Assembly (NCBI RefSeq): GCF_000756305.1
Contig: NZ_JRFE01000035.1
Location: 438-55,407, forward strand
DNA from: Myxosarcina sp. GI1
GTDB taxonomy: Bacteria; Cyanobacteriota; Cyanobacteriia; Cyanobacteriales; Xenococcaceae
DNA length: 54,970 nt
Reading direction: 5' to 3'
Shown: piece by piece, positions 24,910 through 34,168 of the stretch
How the letters are laid out: the number at the start of each line of letters is the position of its first letter
Numbering within the stretch: the first letter of the stretch is position 1
Notes under the pieces: generated by a model
Databases searched by the model: none
The model's input: the letters and a program-made list of their open reading frames with translations, nothing else
What the model was told of the DNA's origin: nothing
Position numbers and translations under genes: made by a program

Positions 24910-26617
24910 ATGGTTCTGCATCCGCATGGCATCAAATCTATCCCATCTCTCACCAAAGAAATAGCCCGAAAAGCTTTTCCTAAAGGAAATATATACATGA
25001 CCCTGAGAGATAAATTAGGGACATTTTATGACGATGAGGACTTTGCTGAACGCAGCGCGTACGCGCAGATCGTCGTCTAGCGACGACTGGCAAAGCCTTG
25101 CTTTGCGCTTCATTTGAAGGTCAACCAGCTCTACATCCTGGGCGTTTAGCTTTGATCTGTGTAATGCAGTACATGGCTAATTTATCTGACAGAGGAACAG
25201 TAGAAGCCGTCGCTGCCCGAATTGATTGGAAATATGCTTTGGGAGAATGGAGTTGAGCGAAGGGAGTTTTGATTCTTCCGTACTGACTTTATTTCGTTCT
25301 CGATTGCTTAATGGGGGCAAAGAAAAACTGATATTGGATAAACTCCTAGAACGTTGTCAGAAACTTCAATTGATAAAAGCCAAAGGAAAAGCCCGAACTG
25401 ATTCTACTCATATCCTGGCAGCAATTTGTAACTTGAATCGTCTCGAATATGTCGGTGAAACTTTGAGATCCGCTTTAAATGCGTTAGCTGTAATTCATCC
25501 AGATTGGTTATCGAATTTAGTCGCTCCTGACTGGTTCGACCGTTACAGCAAACCTGTTGAAGAATCTCGATTGCCAAGAGGTACAAATGCTCGTAATGAT
25601 TATGCTCAAATAATTGGACGAGATGGCATGAAAATTTTGGCTTCTATTTACGACGATCCGACCACACCTCAATGGCTTAAGAAAATTCCAGCAATCGAAA
25701 CTCTGAGAATTACTTGGGTACACCAATACTGGATTGATAACGGTCAACTTCATTGGCGTAGCCATAAAGATTTACCACCAGCAGGAATTAGAAGTAATTC
25801 TCCCTACGATCTCAAAGCTCGTTATGGCAACAAACGAGACACCACTTGGCTTGGCTACAAGGTTCATCTGACTGAAACTTGCGACAAAGAGCGAGTTCAT
25901 CTGATTACCAATGTTCAAACGACAGAAGCTCATTTAGCCGATGTAGACCAAACTGAATCAGTTCATCAATCTTTGGCTGATAAAGAGTTATTACCATCTC
26001 AGCATATAGTTGATGCTGGTTATGTAGACGGTGCTTTGTTGGTAAAAAGTAAGCAAAAGTATGACCTAGAATTAATTGGACCAGTCCGCGAAAATGTAAG
26101 CTGGCAGTCTAAAATCCCTGATGGTTATGATTTAAGCAAGTTTAAAATTAATTGGAAAAACCAACGAGTTACTTGCCCCCAAGGAGTTAAAAGCACCAAA
26201 AAATGGACTCTTCTTGTAGATCGATGGGGAAATGAAGTAATCAGAGTGAAATTTCCTAGGGCTGCTTGTCGAGATTGTCAATTTCGTCATCTTTGCACTC
26301 GTTCGAAACAAGAGCCGAGAGAACTCACCTTACGTCGTCAAAAGGAACATCTTGCCATAACCAAAAGGCGCAAACAGCAAGAAGCAAAAACATGGTCAAC
26401 AAAATATAATCAACGAGCTGGAGTTGAAGGCACTATCTCTCAGGGCGTTCGTAGTTTTGGTTTGCGTCAATGTCGTTATGTAGGTTTGAGCAAAGTCCAT
26501 CTACAACATATTCTGACCGCAACTGCGATGAATGCGATTCGTTTGTTTGCTTGGTATGAAGGTGTTCCACTAGCTAAAACTCGTATATCTTCTTTTGCCA
26601 AGTTAGCTCCTAATTAG
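24910..26617 (+). pseudogene. IS1182-family transposase, doubly broken
   Basis: Starts MVLHPHGIKSIPSLTKEIA, then AFPKGNIYMTLRDKLGTFYDDEDFAE, the family N-terminus. A mini-hairpin array (25051-25111) interrupts it with a stop, after which FEGQPALHPGRLALICVMQYMANLSDR resumes. A second lesion, an extra GA near 25241, shifts the frame before ELSEGSFDSSVLTLFRSRLL; the remaining 463 codons to 26617 are open (ARTDSTHILAAI, RDTTWLGYKVHLTETC, catalytic DDE-type core). Not functional as encoded. Confidence 0.85.
25051..25111. repeat. Mini-hairpin array in the transposase gene
   Basis: GCGCGTACGCGC, GTCGT-CTA-GCGACGAC and GCAAAGC-CTT-GCTTTGC in tandem. It shares GCGCGTACGCGC with the element at 7158-7256 and replaces or interrupts a few codons of the IS1182 transposase. 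Confidence 0.6.
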
Positions 26618-26854
26618 TCAGAACTGTATTTATCTGACTAGGCGATCGCTTTTCTTAAGAGTGATCGGTAGTTGAAATTCGACAAGTTTATAGCTACCTT
26701 CTGTACCATTTAAACCCTCCCGTTCGTGGGTAGTTCAAACCCTAATAGCGTCGTTACTTTAAAGCGTACCAAATAGACTACAGTTTTATTGATACAGCGA
26801 TCGCCTGAACGGTATTGTTAAGTTCGTCAGCAGTATCAATTGCTACTCAAACCC

Positions 26855-26908
26855 CTAACACAAAACTTCAAGCGACTTACTGGAGCAACACCAAAACAGG
26901 TTCGCTAA
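26855..26908 (+). pseudogene. araC C-terminal relic (module A)
   Basis: Reads LTQNFKRLTGATPKQVR then TAA, the last 17 residues of an AraC regulator, cut off by the IS right end. Directly followed by the operator repeats. Confidence 0.8.
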
Positions 26909-26910
26909 CT

Positions 26911-26951
26911 TCATAAGAATCTGACAAAACATCATAAGAATCTGAAAGAAA
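26911..26951. promoter_or_regulatory. AraC-type direct-repeat operator (module A)
   Basis: TCATAAGAATCTGACAAAAC at 26911 and TCATAAGAATCTGAAAGAAA at 26932, exactly 21 bp apart, two helical turns as in classic AraC half-sites. Same arrangement at 33990 and 41542; single copies at 42850 and 54614. It stands 70-110 bases before the hydrolase gene. Confidence 0.7.
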
Positions 26952-27023
26952 CCGAGCATTAGAAATCACTACAGTTAAGTTAAATCAAACAAAAATTTGA
27001 TGCAGCATTAGGAGGAGATAGCA

Positions 27024-27860
27024 ATGTCTTACGTTACTGTCGGTCAAGAAAATTCGGCAACCATCGATCTCTACTACGAAGATCTTGGGACAGGTCAACC
27101 AATTGTCCTCATTCATGGATTTCCCCTCAACGGTCATTCGTGGGAAAAGCAGGTCTTAGTGCTGCTAGATGCGGGGTATCGAACGATCGCCTACGACCGC
27201 CGAGGATTTGGTGCTTCTAGCCAACCCTCATTTGGCTATGACTACAATACCTTTGCCGCAGATCTAAACGTGCTGATGACCAAACTGGATTTGCATGATG
27301 CTGTGCTGGTTGGTTTCTCAATGGGAACAGGTGAAGTCACGCGCTATCTTGGCAAGTATGGCTCAGAGCGGGTGCAGAAAGCCGTGCTGATGGCTCCCGT
27401 GCCACCTTTCTTACTGAAGACCGATGATAATCCCGAAGGCGTTGACCAAAGTGTTTTCGATGGCATTATGAAAGCGATCGTCAAAGACCGTCCAGCCTAC
27501 TTTTCTGAGTTTTTTAGAGAATTTTTTAACGTGGATGTGCTGCTGGGCGAACGCATCAGCAACTATGCCATTCAGGCAAGTTGGAATGTGGCAGCAGGGG
27601 CTTCTGCTAAAGGGACTCTGGATTGTGTACCGTCCTGGCTCACCGATTTCCGCAACGATTTGCCTCGAATTGACGTGCCAACTCTGATTATTCATGGCGA
27701 TGCCGATCGCATTTTGCCGCTTGAGTCCACCGCCGCCAGACTCCCGAAACTGATTAAAAACAGTCAGCTTGAGATTATCCCTGGCGGGCCGCACGCCATC
27801 AACTGGACTCACGCCGATCGAGTCAATCCCTTGTTGCTGAACTTTCTTCAGAAGGAATAG
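27024..27860 (+). CDS. Alpha/beta hydrolase, cofactor-free haloperoxidase/esterase type
   Basis: 278 residues. Oxyanion H31-G-F, nucleophile G-F-S99-M-G, acid in D-A-D-R-I-L-P, catalytic His in GGPHAINWTH. This matches the non-heme chloroperoxidase/arylesterase group, which hydrolyses esters and can form peracids. Strong AGGAGG (27010-27015) before the ATG. First gene after the module A operator. Fragments of related genes survive at 34102 and 46171. Confidence 0.88.
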   Translation: MSYVTVGQENSATIDLYYEDLGTGQPIVLIHGFPLNGHSWEKQVLVLLDAGYRTIAYDRRGFGASSQPSFGYDYNTFAADLNVLMTKLDLHDAVLVGFSMGTGEVTRYLGKYGSERVQKAVLMAPVPPFLLKTDDNPEGVDQSVFDGIMKAIVKDRPAYFSEFFREFFNVDVLLGERISNYAIQASWNVAAGASAKGTLDCVPSWLTDFRNDLPRIDVPTLIIHGDADRILPLESTAARLPKLIKNSQLEIIPGGPHAINWTHADRVNPLLLNFLQKE

Positions 27861-27865
27861 TCAGT

Positions 27866-27972
27866 AATCTGCCGCATTTCTGACTGGTAAAAAAACCTGT
27901 GATTCATCCGTCGATCGGGTTCACATGAGAGGGCATGTCTACATAGTAAATTCTGCAAAGTAAACATTGAAT
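27866..27972 (+). repeat. Duplicated intergenic block, copy 1
   Basis: AATCTGCCGCATTTCTGAC ... CAAAGTAAACATTGAAT also occurs at 30815-30910 with scattered differences. Both copies stand just before a gene start, so they probably carry a promoter or leader. Confidence 0.65.
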
Positions 27973-27986
27973 GGGAGCTTATAGCG

Positions 27987-28167
27987 ATGTCTAAAAATTC
28001 AAAAATTGGACTAGAAGGATTGCTTCGTCCAGAAGATAGCATCCTGGTACTGATTGAATCAGCCTTATCAATTCACCAATTTGAACAGCTATGAACCGAC
28101 GACAATCGTTAACAATGTTGTTGATCTTGCCAAATCGGCAAAGGCGTTCAACGTACCCACAATCCTC
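27987..28167 (+). pseudogene. YcaC-type cysteine hydrolase remnant
   Basis: Starts MSKNSKIGLEGLLRPEDSIL like the intact gene at 34169. It then loses bases inside the LIDHQPYQFANL region (frame shifted, stop), and from 28054 another frame still reads NQPYQFTNLNSYEPTTIVNN...VPTIL. Homology ends at 28167, where unrelated GC-rich sequence begins. The catalytic Cys region is gone. Confidence 0.8.
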
Positions 28168-28324
28168 GCTGAATTCATCAGGCGGAGCGGGCGGCAGGAT
28201 AACCCGACGCTGCACTCGACCGACCCTGCATGTGTCATCAGGGCGAAGCGATTCGCGGGCTTATTGGTTAAGTAAATTGCCGATTTGACGATCGCATTAG
28301 TAATCACATACGCAGTAAAACACT

Positions 28325-29077
28325 ATGTTACAAAAACTCCCAGAAAAAGTTGCACTCATCACTGGCGGCACCAGCGGCATCGGACTTGCCACTGCTAAGC
28401 GATTTGTCGCCGAAGGTGCCTATGTCTTTATCACGGGTCGTCGTCAGACTGAACTTGATGCCGCTGTAAACGAGATTGGTAATAACATTATAGGCATTCA
28501 GAGCGATGTCTCCAATCTGGCAGACCTCAATCCGCTTTACACCACGATCGAGCAAGAGCAAGGTCACTTAGATATAATCTTTGCGAATGCTGGCAGTGGC
28601 GAATTTGTTCCACTGGGTTCAATTACCGAGGAACACTTTGACAAAACATTCAACACCAATGTCAAGGGTCTACTGTTCACCGTGCAGAAGGCATTGCCAC
28701 TGATGCCGGAGGGTGCCTCCATCATCCTGAATGCCTCAACTACTTCCATCAGAGGTACCCCAGCCTTCAGCGTTTATAGCGCTACCAAGGCTGCCGTGCG
28801 CTCATTTGCCCGCAACTGGATACTCGACCTCAAAGACCGCCAGATTCGAGTGAATGCGGTCAGCCCTGGTACCATTCCGACTCCCGCTTACAATCTCTTG
28901 GGACTCAGTGAAGAGCAGGTGAAAGAATTTGTGAAGAGCGAAGCCAACAATATCCCATTGGGACGAGTTGGCACGCCTGATGAGATCGCCAAAGCCGTTG
29001 TCTTTCTTGCTTCAGATGACAGCAGCTTTGTCAACGGCATTGAGCTATTCGTCGATGGTGGCATGGCACAAATCTAA
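28325..29077 (+). CDS. SDR-family oxidoreductase (copy 1)
   Basis: 250 residues. NAD(P) motif [24 protein letters not shown] (NAG), catalytic S-T-T-S-I-R-G region with Y-S-A-T-K, and C-terminal [26 protein letters not shown] after strand 2 (Arg pair) favours NADP. About 85-90% identical to the SDR at 43015-43767. The gene is less AT-rich than its neighbours, and GC-rich attC-like strings flank it. Likely reduces a small ketone or aldehyde. Confidence 0.9.
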   Translation: MLQKLPEKVALITGGTSGIGLATAKRFVAEGAYVFITGRRQTELDAAVNEIGNNIIGIQSDVSNLADLNPLYTTIEQEQGHLDIIFANAGSGEFVPLGSITEEHFDKTFNTNVKGLLFTVQKALPLMPEGASIILNASTTSIRGTPAFSVYSATKAAVRSFARNWILDLKDRQIRVNAVSPGTIPTPAYNLLGLSEEQVKEFVKSEANNIPLGRVGTPDEIAKAVVFLASDDSSFVNGIELFVDGGMAQI

Positions 29078-29197
29078 GAAGATGCTGTGTTCACACCAGC
29101 TAACAATGCAGCAGACGGTTTAAAGCCGCTAGCGCTGCGTTCGAGTTTCTTTGTCGCCGATGATTTGAGCCATTGTGCGTTTTGGGTGATGTGAGGT

Positions 29198-29593
29198 ATG
29201 GAACAGATGACAGATAAACTCGAGCAGAACAAACAGACGGTCACAGCATTTTATGACCTGATGTTCAATCAGTGTCAGCCCGCAGAAGCCATCGAGAAAT
29301 ATGTCGGCGATGTGTACATCCAGCACAACCCAGCGGTGGCCGACGGAAAGCAGGCTTTCATCGAATATTTCGAGAGGATGGCTAAGGAATATCCGGGCAA
29401 GTGCGTCCAGTTTAAGCGCGTCTTCGCTGAAAGCGATTATGTAGTCTTGCATTGCTACCAACAATGGCCAGACAACAACGACTGGGCAGGCATCGACATT
29501 TTCCGCCTGGATGATAAAGGCAAGATAGTCGAGCATTGGGACGTGCTTCAGACTATCCCGAAAGCGTCAGCCAACGATAACACGATGTTCTAA
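29198..29593 (+). CDS. SnoaL-like (NTF2-fold) protein
   Basis: 131 residues. NTF2-like cone with [43 protein letters not shown] and the C-terminal [19 protein letters not shown], which is diagnostic for the predicted SnoaL-like aldol/cyclase group. Real start may be the ATG at 29207 (MTDKLEQNK). GTGAGG lies 2-8 bases before 29198. The substrate is unknown; it follows the SDR in the same direction. Confidence 0.85.
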   Translation: MEQMTDKLEQNKQTVTAFYDLMFNQCQPAEAIEKYVGDVYIQHNPAVADGKQAFIEYFERMAKEYPGKCVQFKRVFAESDYVVLHCYQQWPDNNDWAGIDIFRLDDKGKIVEHWDVLQTIPKASANDNTMF

Positions 29594-29670
29594 ACAGTTG
29601 AGTGTTGGTAGGGTGAAGGCTAGTTTGTACAACGGTACTGTTTATTCTAAATTAAGGAGAGTTAGCGCAG

Positions 29671-30639
29671 ATGGAATCTATGAAAGCAGCCATATTAACT
29701 GCATTTGGTGATGCTGAGAAGTTTGAGATTCAAACTGTTCCCATACCAACGCTGAAGGGGAATCAGGTGTTAGTCAGAGTTTGTGCAACCTCGATTAACC
29801 CGGTCGATTACCAAACTCGTCGGGGTGATTACAAGGAACTGGTTCGATTACCCGCCATCCTTGGAGTTGATGTTTCAGGGGTGATTGAGGCAATTGGCGA
29901 AGCTGTGACTGATTTCAAGGTGGGAGACAACGTATATTACTCGCCGCAAATTTTTGGAGAATTCGGTAGCTACGCTCAGTATCATGTGGCTGATGCAGCG
30001 ATTGTTGCCTTGAAGCCTGCAAATCTGTCGCACATTGAAGCAGCTTCTTTTCCGCTTGCAGGCGGAACTGCTTGGGATTGTCTGGTGACTAGGGGCAATC
30101 TACAAGTCGGTGAAACAGTTCTCATCCATGCGGGTGCGGGTGGAGTGGGTTCGATTGCAATTCAAATCGCCAAAGCAATAGGGGCATACGTTTTTACAAC
30201 ATGTAGTTCTAGAAACCGAGATTTCGTGACAAAACTAGGCGCAGATCGAGTGATTGATTACAAAAATGAAGATTACGTAGAAGTCATTCGTCAAGAAACA
30301 AATGGACTGGGTGTGGATTTAGTTCTAGATACGATCGGCGGAGAAACAATTCAGCGTAGTCTAGAAATCATTCGTCCTTTCGGTCGGCTTACAAGCATTG
30401 TAGACATTGCAATCCCGCAATCGCTTCTTGAGGCATGGGGTAAGAATCTGACGATTCATTTTGTTTTTTCACCCCAATACCGAGCAAAATTAGAGGCTTT
30501 GACAAAGCTAATCGAGCGGGATCGGCTTCGCCCAGTGATTGATTCAGTATTGTCTTGGGATCGGGTCGTTCTGGCACATCAGCGTCTAGAACAGGGAGGA
30601 ACACGGGGCAAAATTGTGCTGAAATTTACAGAAAATTAG
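29671..30639 (+). CDS. Zinc-free MDR / quinone oxidoreductase-like enzyme
   Basis: 322 residues. GroES-like N-terminal domain (NQVLVRVCATSINPVDYQTRRG) and Rossmann domain with G-A-G-G-V-G-S-I-A-I-Q. No catalytic zinc Cys/His set, so it belongs with NADPH:quinone oxidoreductases (QOR). AAGGAG at 29654 precedes the ATG; MKAAILTAFG (29680) is the alternative start. Fits quinone or enone reduction. Confidence 0.88.
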   Translation: MESMKAAILTAFGDAEKFEIQTVPIPTLKGNQVLVRVCATSINPVDYQTRRGDYKELVRLPAILGVDVSGVIEAIGEAVTDFKVGDNVYYSPQIFGEFGSYAQYHVADAAIVALKPANLSHIEAASFPLAGGTAWDCLVTRGNLQVGETVLIHAGAGGVGSIAIQIAKAIGAYVFTTCSSRNRDFVTKLGADRVIDYKNEDYVEVIRQETNGLGVDLVLDTIGGETIQRSLEIIRPFGRLTSIVDIAIPQSLLEAWGKNLTIHFVFSPQYRAKLEALTKLIERDRLRPVIDSVLSWDRVVLAHQRLEQGGTRGKIVLKFTEN

Positions 30640-30814
30640 ACTAACTTTACGGCGCTGATGATTGCTAAACGAATCGGAGTTTGATTGTGTGCTGAAGGTC
30701 AATATTGATTGAAACAGAAGAAAACCGACCTAATCCTTGGGGCATTCTCACAGTCTTGCAGAGACACATCAGCCAGTAGAGTGCATTAGCGACAGTGTAA
30801 TGCACCGAACACAA

Positions 30815-30910
30815 AATCTGCCGCATTTCTGACTTGTGAAAAAACCCTGTAATTCACCTCGTTGAGTCAAGCTCACACGCCAGGGCGTGTCTGCAAAGTA
30901 AATATTGAAT
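30815..30910 (+). repeat. Duplicated intergenic block, copy 2
   Basis: Second copy of the 27866-27972 block, ending AAAGTAAATATTGAAT about 50 bases before the flavodoxin-like gene. The rest of the 30640-30959 gap has no gene. Confidence 0.65.
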
Positions 30911-30959
30911 CTGAGAAGTATTAAATTATTTTCACACTCAAAAAAAAATTTGGACAACA

Positions 30960-31718
30960 ATGTCAAAACAGCTAAAACAAATAACTGAAAATCAGTGTCA
31001 AAATGCACCAGCAAAATATGACGATCTCAAGGTTCTTTTTTTGAACTGCACTCTGAATAGAACTCCTATTTTATCTCATACTGAGGGGGTAATTGATATT
31101 GCTAAAAATATCTTTGAAGCCAATGGAGTTCAAACTAAAGTCATGCGACCTGTAGATTGGGAAATACCAGCAGGACTTGGGCTAGATATGTCCGAGACAG
31201 ATGAATGGGACAAAGACGATTGGCCCATAATTCAACAAAAAATTGATGAAACTGATATTTTGGTATTGTGTACCTCAGTTTGGCTTGGAGAAAAAAGTTC
31301 TGTTTGTAATCGAGTTTTAGAAAGAATGTACGGTTACACTCATGTTTTAAACGAAAAAGGACAATATCGAGATTATGGAAAAGTCGGTGCAACCTTAATC
31401 ACTGGTAACGAAGATGGGATTAAACATTGCGCGATGAATATTTTATTTTCTCTTTCTCATATTGGTTGTACAATTCCACCACAAGCTGATGCAGGATGGC
31501 TAGGAGAAGTCGGTCCTGGTCCTTCTTATCTAGATCCTGGTTCTGGTGGCCCTGAAAACGATTTTACTAACAGAAATACAACTTTCTTAGCTTGGAACTG
31601 TATGCATTTGGCAAGAATGTTGAAAGATAATGGTGGAATTCCTGCTTACGGAAACCAACCTGAAGTTTGGGATGCAGGTTGTAAGAGTGATTTTAAAAAC
31701 CCAGAACACAAAGTATAG
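30960..31718 (+). CDS. Flavodoxin-like NAD(P)H-dependent oxidoreductase
   Basis: 252 residues. FMN-binding pattern: LKVLFLNCTLNRTPILSHTEG (phosphate loop), DILVLCTSVWLGEKSSVCNRVLERMYG, and GKVGATLITGNEDGIKHCAMN. This is the NADPH-dependent FMN reductase/WrbA-like fold. Likely a two-electron quinone or nitro reductase. Full length, no lesions seen. Confidence 0.82.
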   Translation: MSKQLKQITENQCQNAPAKYDDLKVLFLNCTLNRTPILSHTEGVIDIAKNIFEANGVQTKVMRPVDWEIPAGLGLDMSETDEWDKDDWPIIQQKIDETDILVLCTSVWLGEKSSVCNRVLERMYGYTHVLNEKGQYRDYGKVGATLITGNEDGIKHCAMNILFSLSHIGCTIPPQADAGWLGEVGPGPSYLDPGSGGPENDFTNRNTTFLAWNCMHLARMLKDNGGIPAYGNQPEVWDAGCKSDFKNPEHKV

Positions 31719-31819
31719 GAAGTTTTAGCCTCGAAAGAAAACCTGAGTAATAAGTTGCGATCGCGCCCAATTATTGAATAAGCAGTACCAAGACTCAATC
31801 GTTTTTTTAGGAGTTAAAA

Positions 31820-32536
31820 ATGAACAACGAAACTATTAAGCATCTCATTCACGATCGCAATGTACGCGGTCATACACAAACAGGTTTGCTCGATAGCCGC
31901 TATACCTTTTCTTTTAGCGATTTTTACGACCCTAACCGTATGGGATTTCGTAGTCTAAGAGTCATTAATGAGGATCGAGTAGTTCCAGGTGCAGGGTTTC
32001 CCGCTCATAGTCATCAAGATATGGAAATTATTTCTTACATACTTGCAGGCGCGTTAGAGCATCAGGATAGCTTGGGGACTGGCTCGGTTATTAAGCCAGG
32101 AGATGTGCAAATTATGAGTGCTGGTACGGGAATTACTCACAGCGAATTCAATCATTCTCAAACTGAAGCCATTCACTTGCTGCAAATTTGGATTAAACCC
32201 AATCGAACGGGTATTGAACCAAGATACGAACAACGGAATTTTCCTGCTGAAGAAAAGCAGGGTAAACTACGCCTTATTGCTGCGCCAGAGGGACAAGACG
32301 GAGCAGTTACTATCTATCAAGATGTCTATTTGTATGCCTCTGTAATGGCTGCTGGGGACGAGATAGCTTATGAAGTTCGCTCTCATCGCTATGCTTGGCT
32401 ACAAATAGCCCTGGGCATAGTGGAACTGAATGGTGAAATACTAAGAGCAGGTGACGGAGTACAAATTAATACTCCAGAGCGACTAGAACTTACTACTGAT
32501 ATTGGCGCAGAAATTTTGCTCTTCGACCTAGCTTAA
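31820..32536 (+). CDS. Pirin-family protein (YhaK/quercetinase-like)
   Basis: 238 residues with the bicupin N-domain: GFPAHSHQDMEIISYILAGALEHQDSLG, then GDVQIMSAGTGITHSEFN. The metal ligands H-x-H, E and H of pirins are visible. Such proteins include quercetin dioxygenases and redox-sensing regulators. AGGAG precedes the ATG. A second, longer pirin is at 39897. Confidence 0.88.
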   Translation: MNNETIKHLIHDRNVRGHTQTGLLDSRYTFSFSDFYDPNRMGFRSLRVINEDRVVPGAGFPAHSHQDMEIISYILAGALEHQDSLGTGSVIKPGDVQIMSAGTGITHSEFNHSQTEAIHLLQIWIKPNRTGIEPRYEQRNFPAEEKQGKLRLIAAPEGQDGAVTIYQDVYLYASVMAAGDEIAYEVRSHRYAWLQIALGIVELNGEILRAGDGVQINTPERLELTTDIGAEILLFDLA

Positions 32537-32577
32537 TTCTCTCAAAGCTCGGTGCAACAATTAAATTTAGACAGATT

Positions 32578-33515
32578 ATGGCAAAGATAAATCAAATACA
32601 CACTGCTTCTCAACAAGATATTTGGCCGAGTCTGCCCTGGGAAACATGGCAGGATACTTGTAGTACTCTCCATCTTTGGACGCAGATCGTAGGTAAAATT
32701 CGACTAAAACTGACTCCGAAGATAAATCATTGTTGGGAAGTGCCTCTTTATGTCACCGCTACAGGTCTGACAACCTCACCAATTACCTATAAATCGAATA
32801 TTTTTCAAATCGATTTTGATTTTCTCGCTCATAAAATGCAAATCATTAAAGATAGTGGAGAAATTCGCTCGCTCGAACTCAGACCTGTCTCTGTAGCCGA
32901 ATTCTATGGAGAAACAATGAACGCTCTTCATTCTCTGGGAATAGAGGTTAATATTTGGACTACCCCAGTTGAAATTCCAGATCTTACTCCCTTTTAACGA
33001 GACACTAAACATAATTCCTACGACCGAGAATACGCACAGCGTTTCTGGAAAGTTTTAGTTCAGGTAGATCGAGTTTTGAAACAGTTTCGCTCTCGCTTTA
33101 TTGGAAAAGTCAGCCCAGTACATTTTTTTTTGGAGCTTTCGATCTCGCCGTGACGCGCTTTTCAGATCGTACTGCACCGAAACATCCTGGAGTGCCTAAT
33201 GTTGCCCGTTCTGTAATGGTTGAGGCTTATTCCCATGAAGTCAGTAGCTGCGGATTTTGGCCTGGTGCGGGTTTGGGAGAACCAGCTTTCTACGCTTATG
33301 CCTATCCCGAACCTGAAGGATTTAAAAATTACGTCGTTCGACCAGAAGAGGCTTATTACAATACCGACTGGGGAGAATTTATCCTGCCTTACGAAGCTGT
33401 AAGAACAGCCTCATCACCAGACGACAAGCTACTGGCATTCCTCGAAAGCACTTATAAAGCGGCAGCTAACTTAAGTAATTGGAATCGAGTCGCCCTAGAA
33501 CGGAGTTTAGACTAA
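32578..33515 (+). pseudogene. DUF5996-family gene with nonsense and frameshift
   Basis: Starts WPSLPWETWQDTCSTLHLWTQIVGKIRLKL..., typical of DUF5996. At 32995 a TAA replaces the expected Glu codon in TPF-E-RDT; the frame then continues as HNSYDREYAQRFWKVLVQVDR...IGKVSPVHFF. A run of nine T at 33123-33131 shifts the frame again, and the family sequence resumes at 33150 (TRFSDRTAPKHPG...EAYSHEVSS) to 33515. Two independent lesions; the function of the family is unknown to me. Confidence 0.85.
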
Positions 33516-33557
33516 AAGGTTTACAATTTTGAGTTCATCTATTCTGGTAGCAATCTA

Positions 33558-33843
33558 CATTTGTTAAATGCTACAACTTCGACTCAAATTTTGGCAACAG
33601 TACCCAAATCAGTATTTCATTGAGAATAGCCTTATGACGCATTTAAAATTACAGAGCAAGAATGATTTCGACCATGAGGTTATCCCTCAGACTGATTGTC
33701 TCCATGACTCTAAGGTTAATCATGCCCTGATTGCGATCGCGCAAGAAGTCGCTGAGTTGCTGAAGCAATCCTATCCATTACAGGCTGATGGAATCGATAG
33801 CATAGGATTAATAGACGGAAGCAGTTCTGCTGAACGAGCGATC
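33558..33843 (+). repeat. ~285-bp duplicated block, copy 1
   Basis: CATTTGTTAAATGCTACAAC to GAACGAGCGA also occurs at 40794-41075 with about 90% identity. It includes the MTHLKLQ ORF. The rest of 33516-34168 holds araC and hydrolase relics and the operator. Confidence 0.7.
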
Positions 33844-33852
33844 GCTGGCTAA
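33634..33852 (+). CDS. Short hypothetical ORF MTHLKLQ, copy 1
   Basis: 72 residues from the ATG at 33634 (GAGAATAGCCTT upstream). Contains AIAQEVAELLKQSYPLQADG, then a Ser-rich end. Nearly identical to 40870-41088, including upstream non-coding bases. Unknown family; may be the remnant of a larger gene. It stands just before araC sequence in both places. Confidence 0.4.
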   Translation: MTHLKLQSKNDFDHEVIPQTDCLHDSKVNHALIAIAQEVAELLKQSYPLQADGIDSIGLIDGSSSAERAIAG

Positions 33853-33950
33853 AAGCGTGATTGAAGGATTGAAAATCAAAGAACAGCCGTTGTAAGCTGT
33901 AATTCTCAAATGGCGACTAAACAATTGTCAGAATTTTATTGATTTCATAG

Positions 33951-33986
33951 CGCCTCACTGGAATGACACCCAAGCAGATTCGCTAA
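33951..33986 (+). pseudogene. araC C-terminal relic (module B)
   Basis: RLTGMTPKQIR then TAA, the last 11 residues of an AraC regulator. Followed at once by operator repeats. Confidence 0.75.
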
Positions 33987-33989
33987 CAC

Positions 33990-34031
33990 CATAAGAATTT
34001 GACAAAACACCATAAGAATCTGAAAGAAATC
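33990..34031. promoter_or_regulatory. AraC-type direct-repeat operator (module B)
   Basis: CATAAGAATTTGACAAAACA at 33990 and CATAAGAATCTGAAAGAAAT at 34011, 21 bp apart. The following GAGCATTAGAA and TTAAGTTAAATC also match module A. Confidence 0.7.
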
Positions 34032-34101
34032 GAGCATTAGAACACATTATATTTAAGTTAAATCAGACAAGAATCTAAAGCAGTATCCACAGAAGATTTC
34101 A

Positions 34102-34152
34102 TTGTCTTACGTTACTATCAGTCAAGAAAATTCTGCAACCATCAATCTCTAA
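34102..34152 (+). pseudogene. N-terminal relic of the alpha/beta hydrolase (module B)
   Basis: TTG in place of ATG, then SYVTISQENSATINL and TAA, matching MSYVTVGQENSATIDL at 27024. The rest of the gene is deleted; an intact YcaC gene follows 16 bases later. Confidence 0.75.
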
Positions 34153-34168
34153 ATAGAAATCTATAGCT

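Larger units (their letters stand above)
24762..26852 (+). mobile_element. IS1182-like element with 41-42-bp inverted ends
   Basis: The left end (24762-24803) starts GTTTGAGTAGCAATTGATAC and the right end (26812-26852) is its inverse with one mismatch and one gap. Between them lies a broken IS1182-type transposase gene. The right end is followed within 2 bases by the last 17 codons of an araC gene, so the element interrupts araC. No target duplication is obvious. Total ~2.09 kb. Confidence 0.65.
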
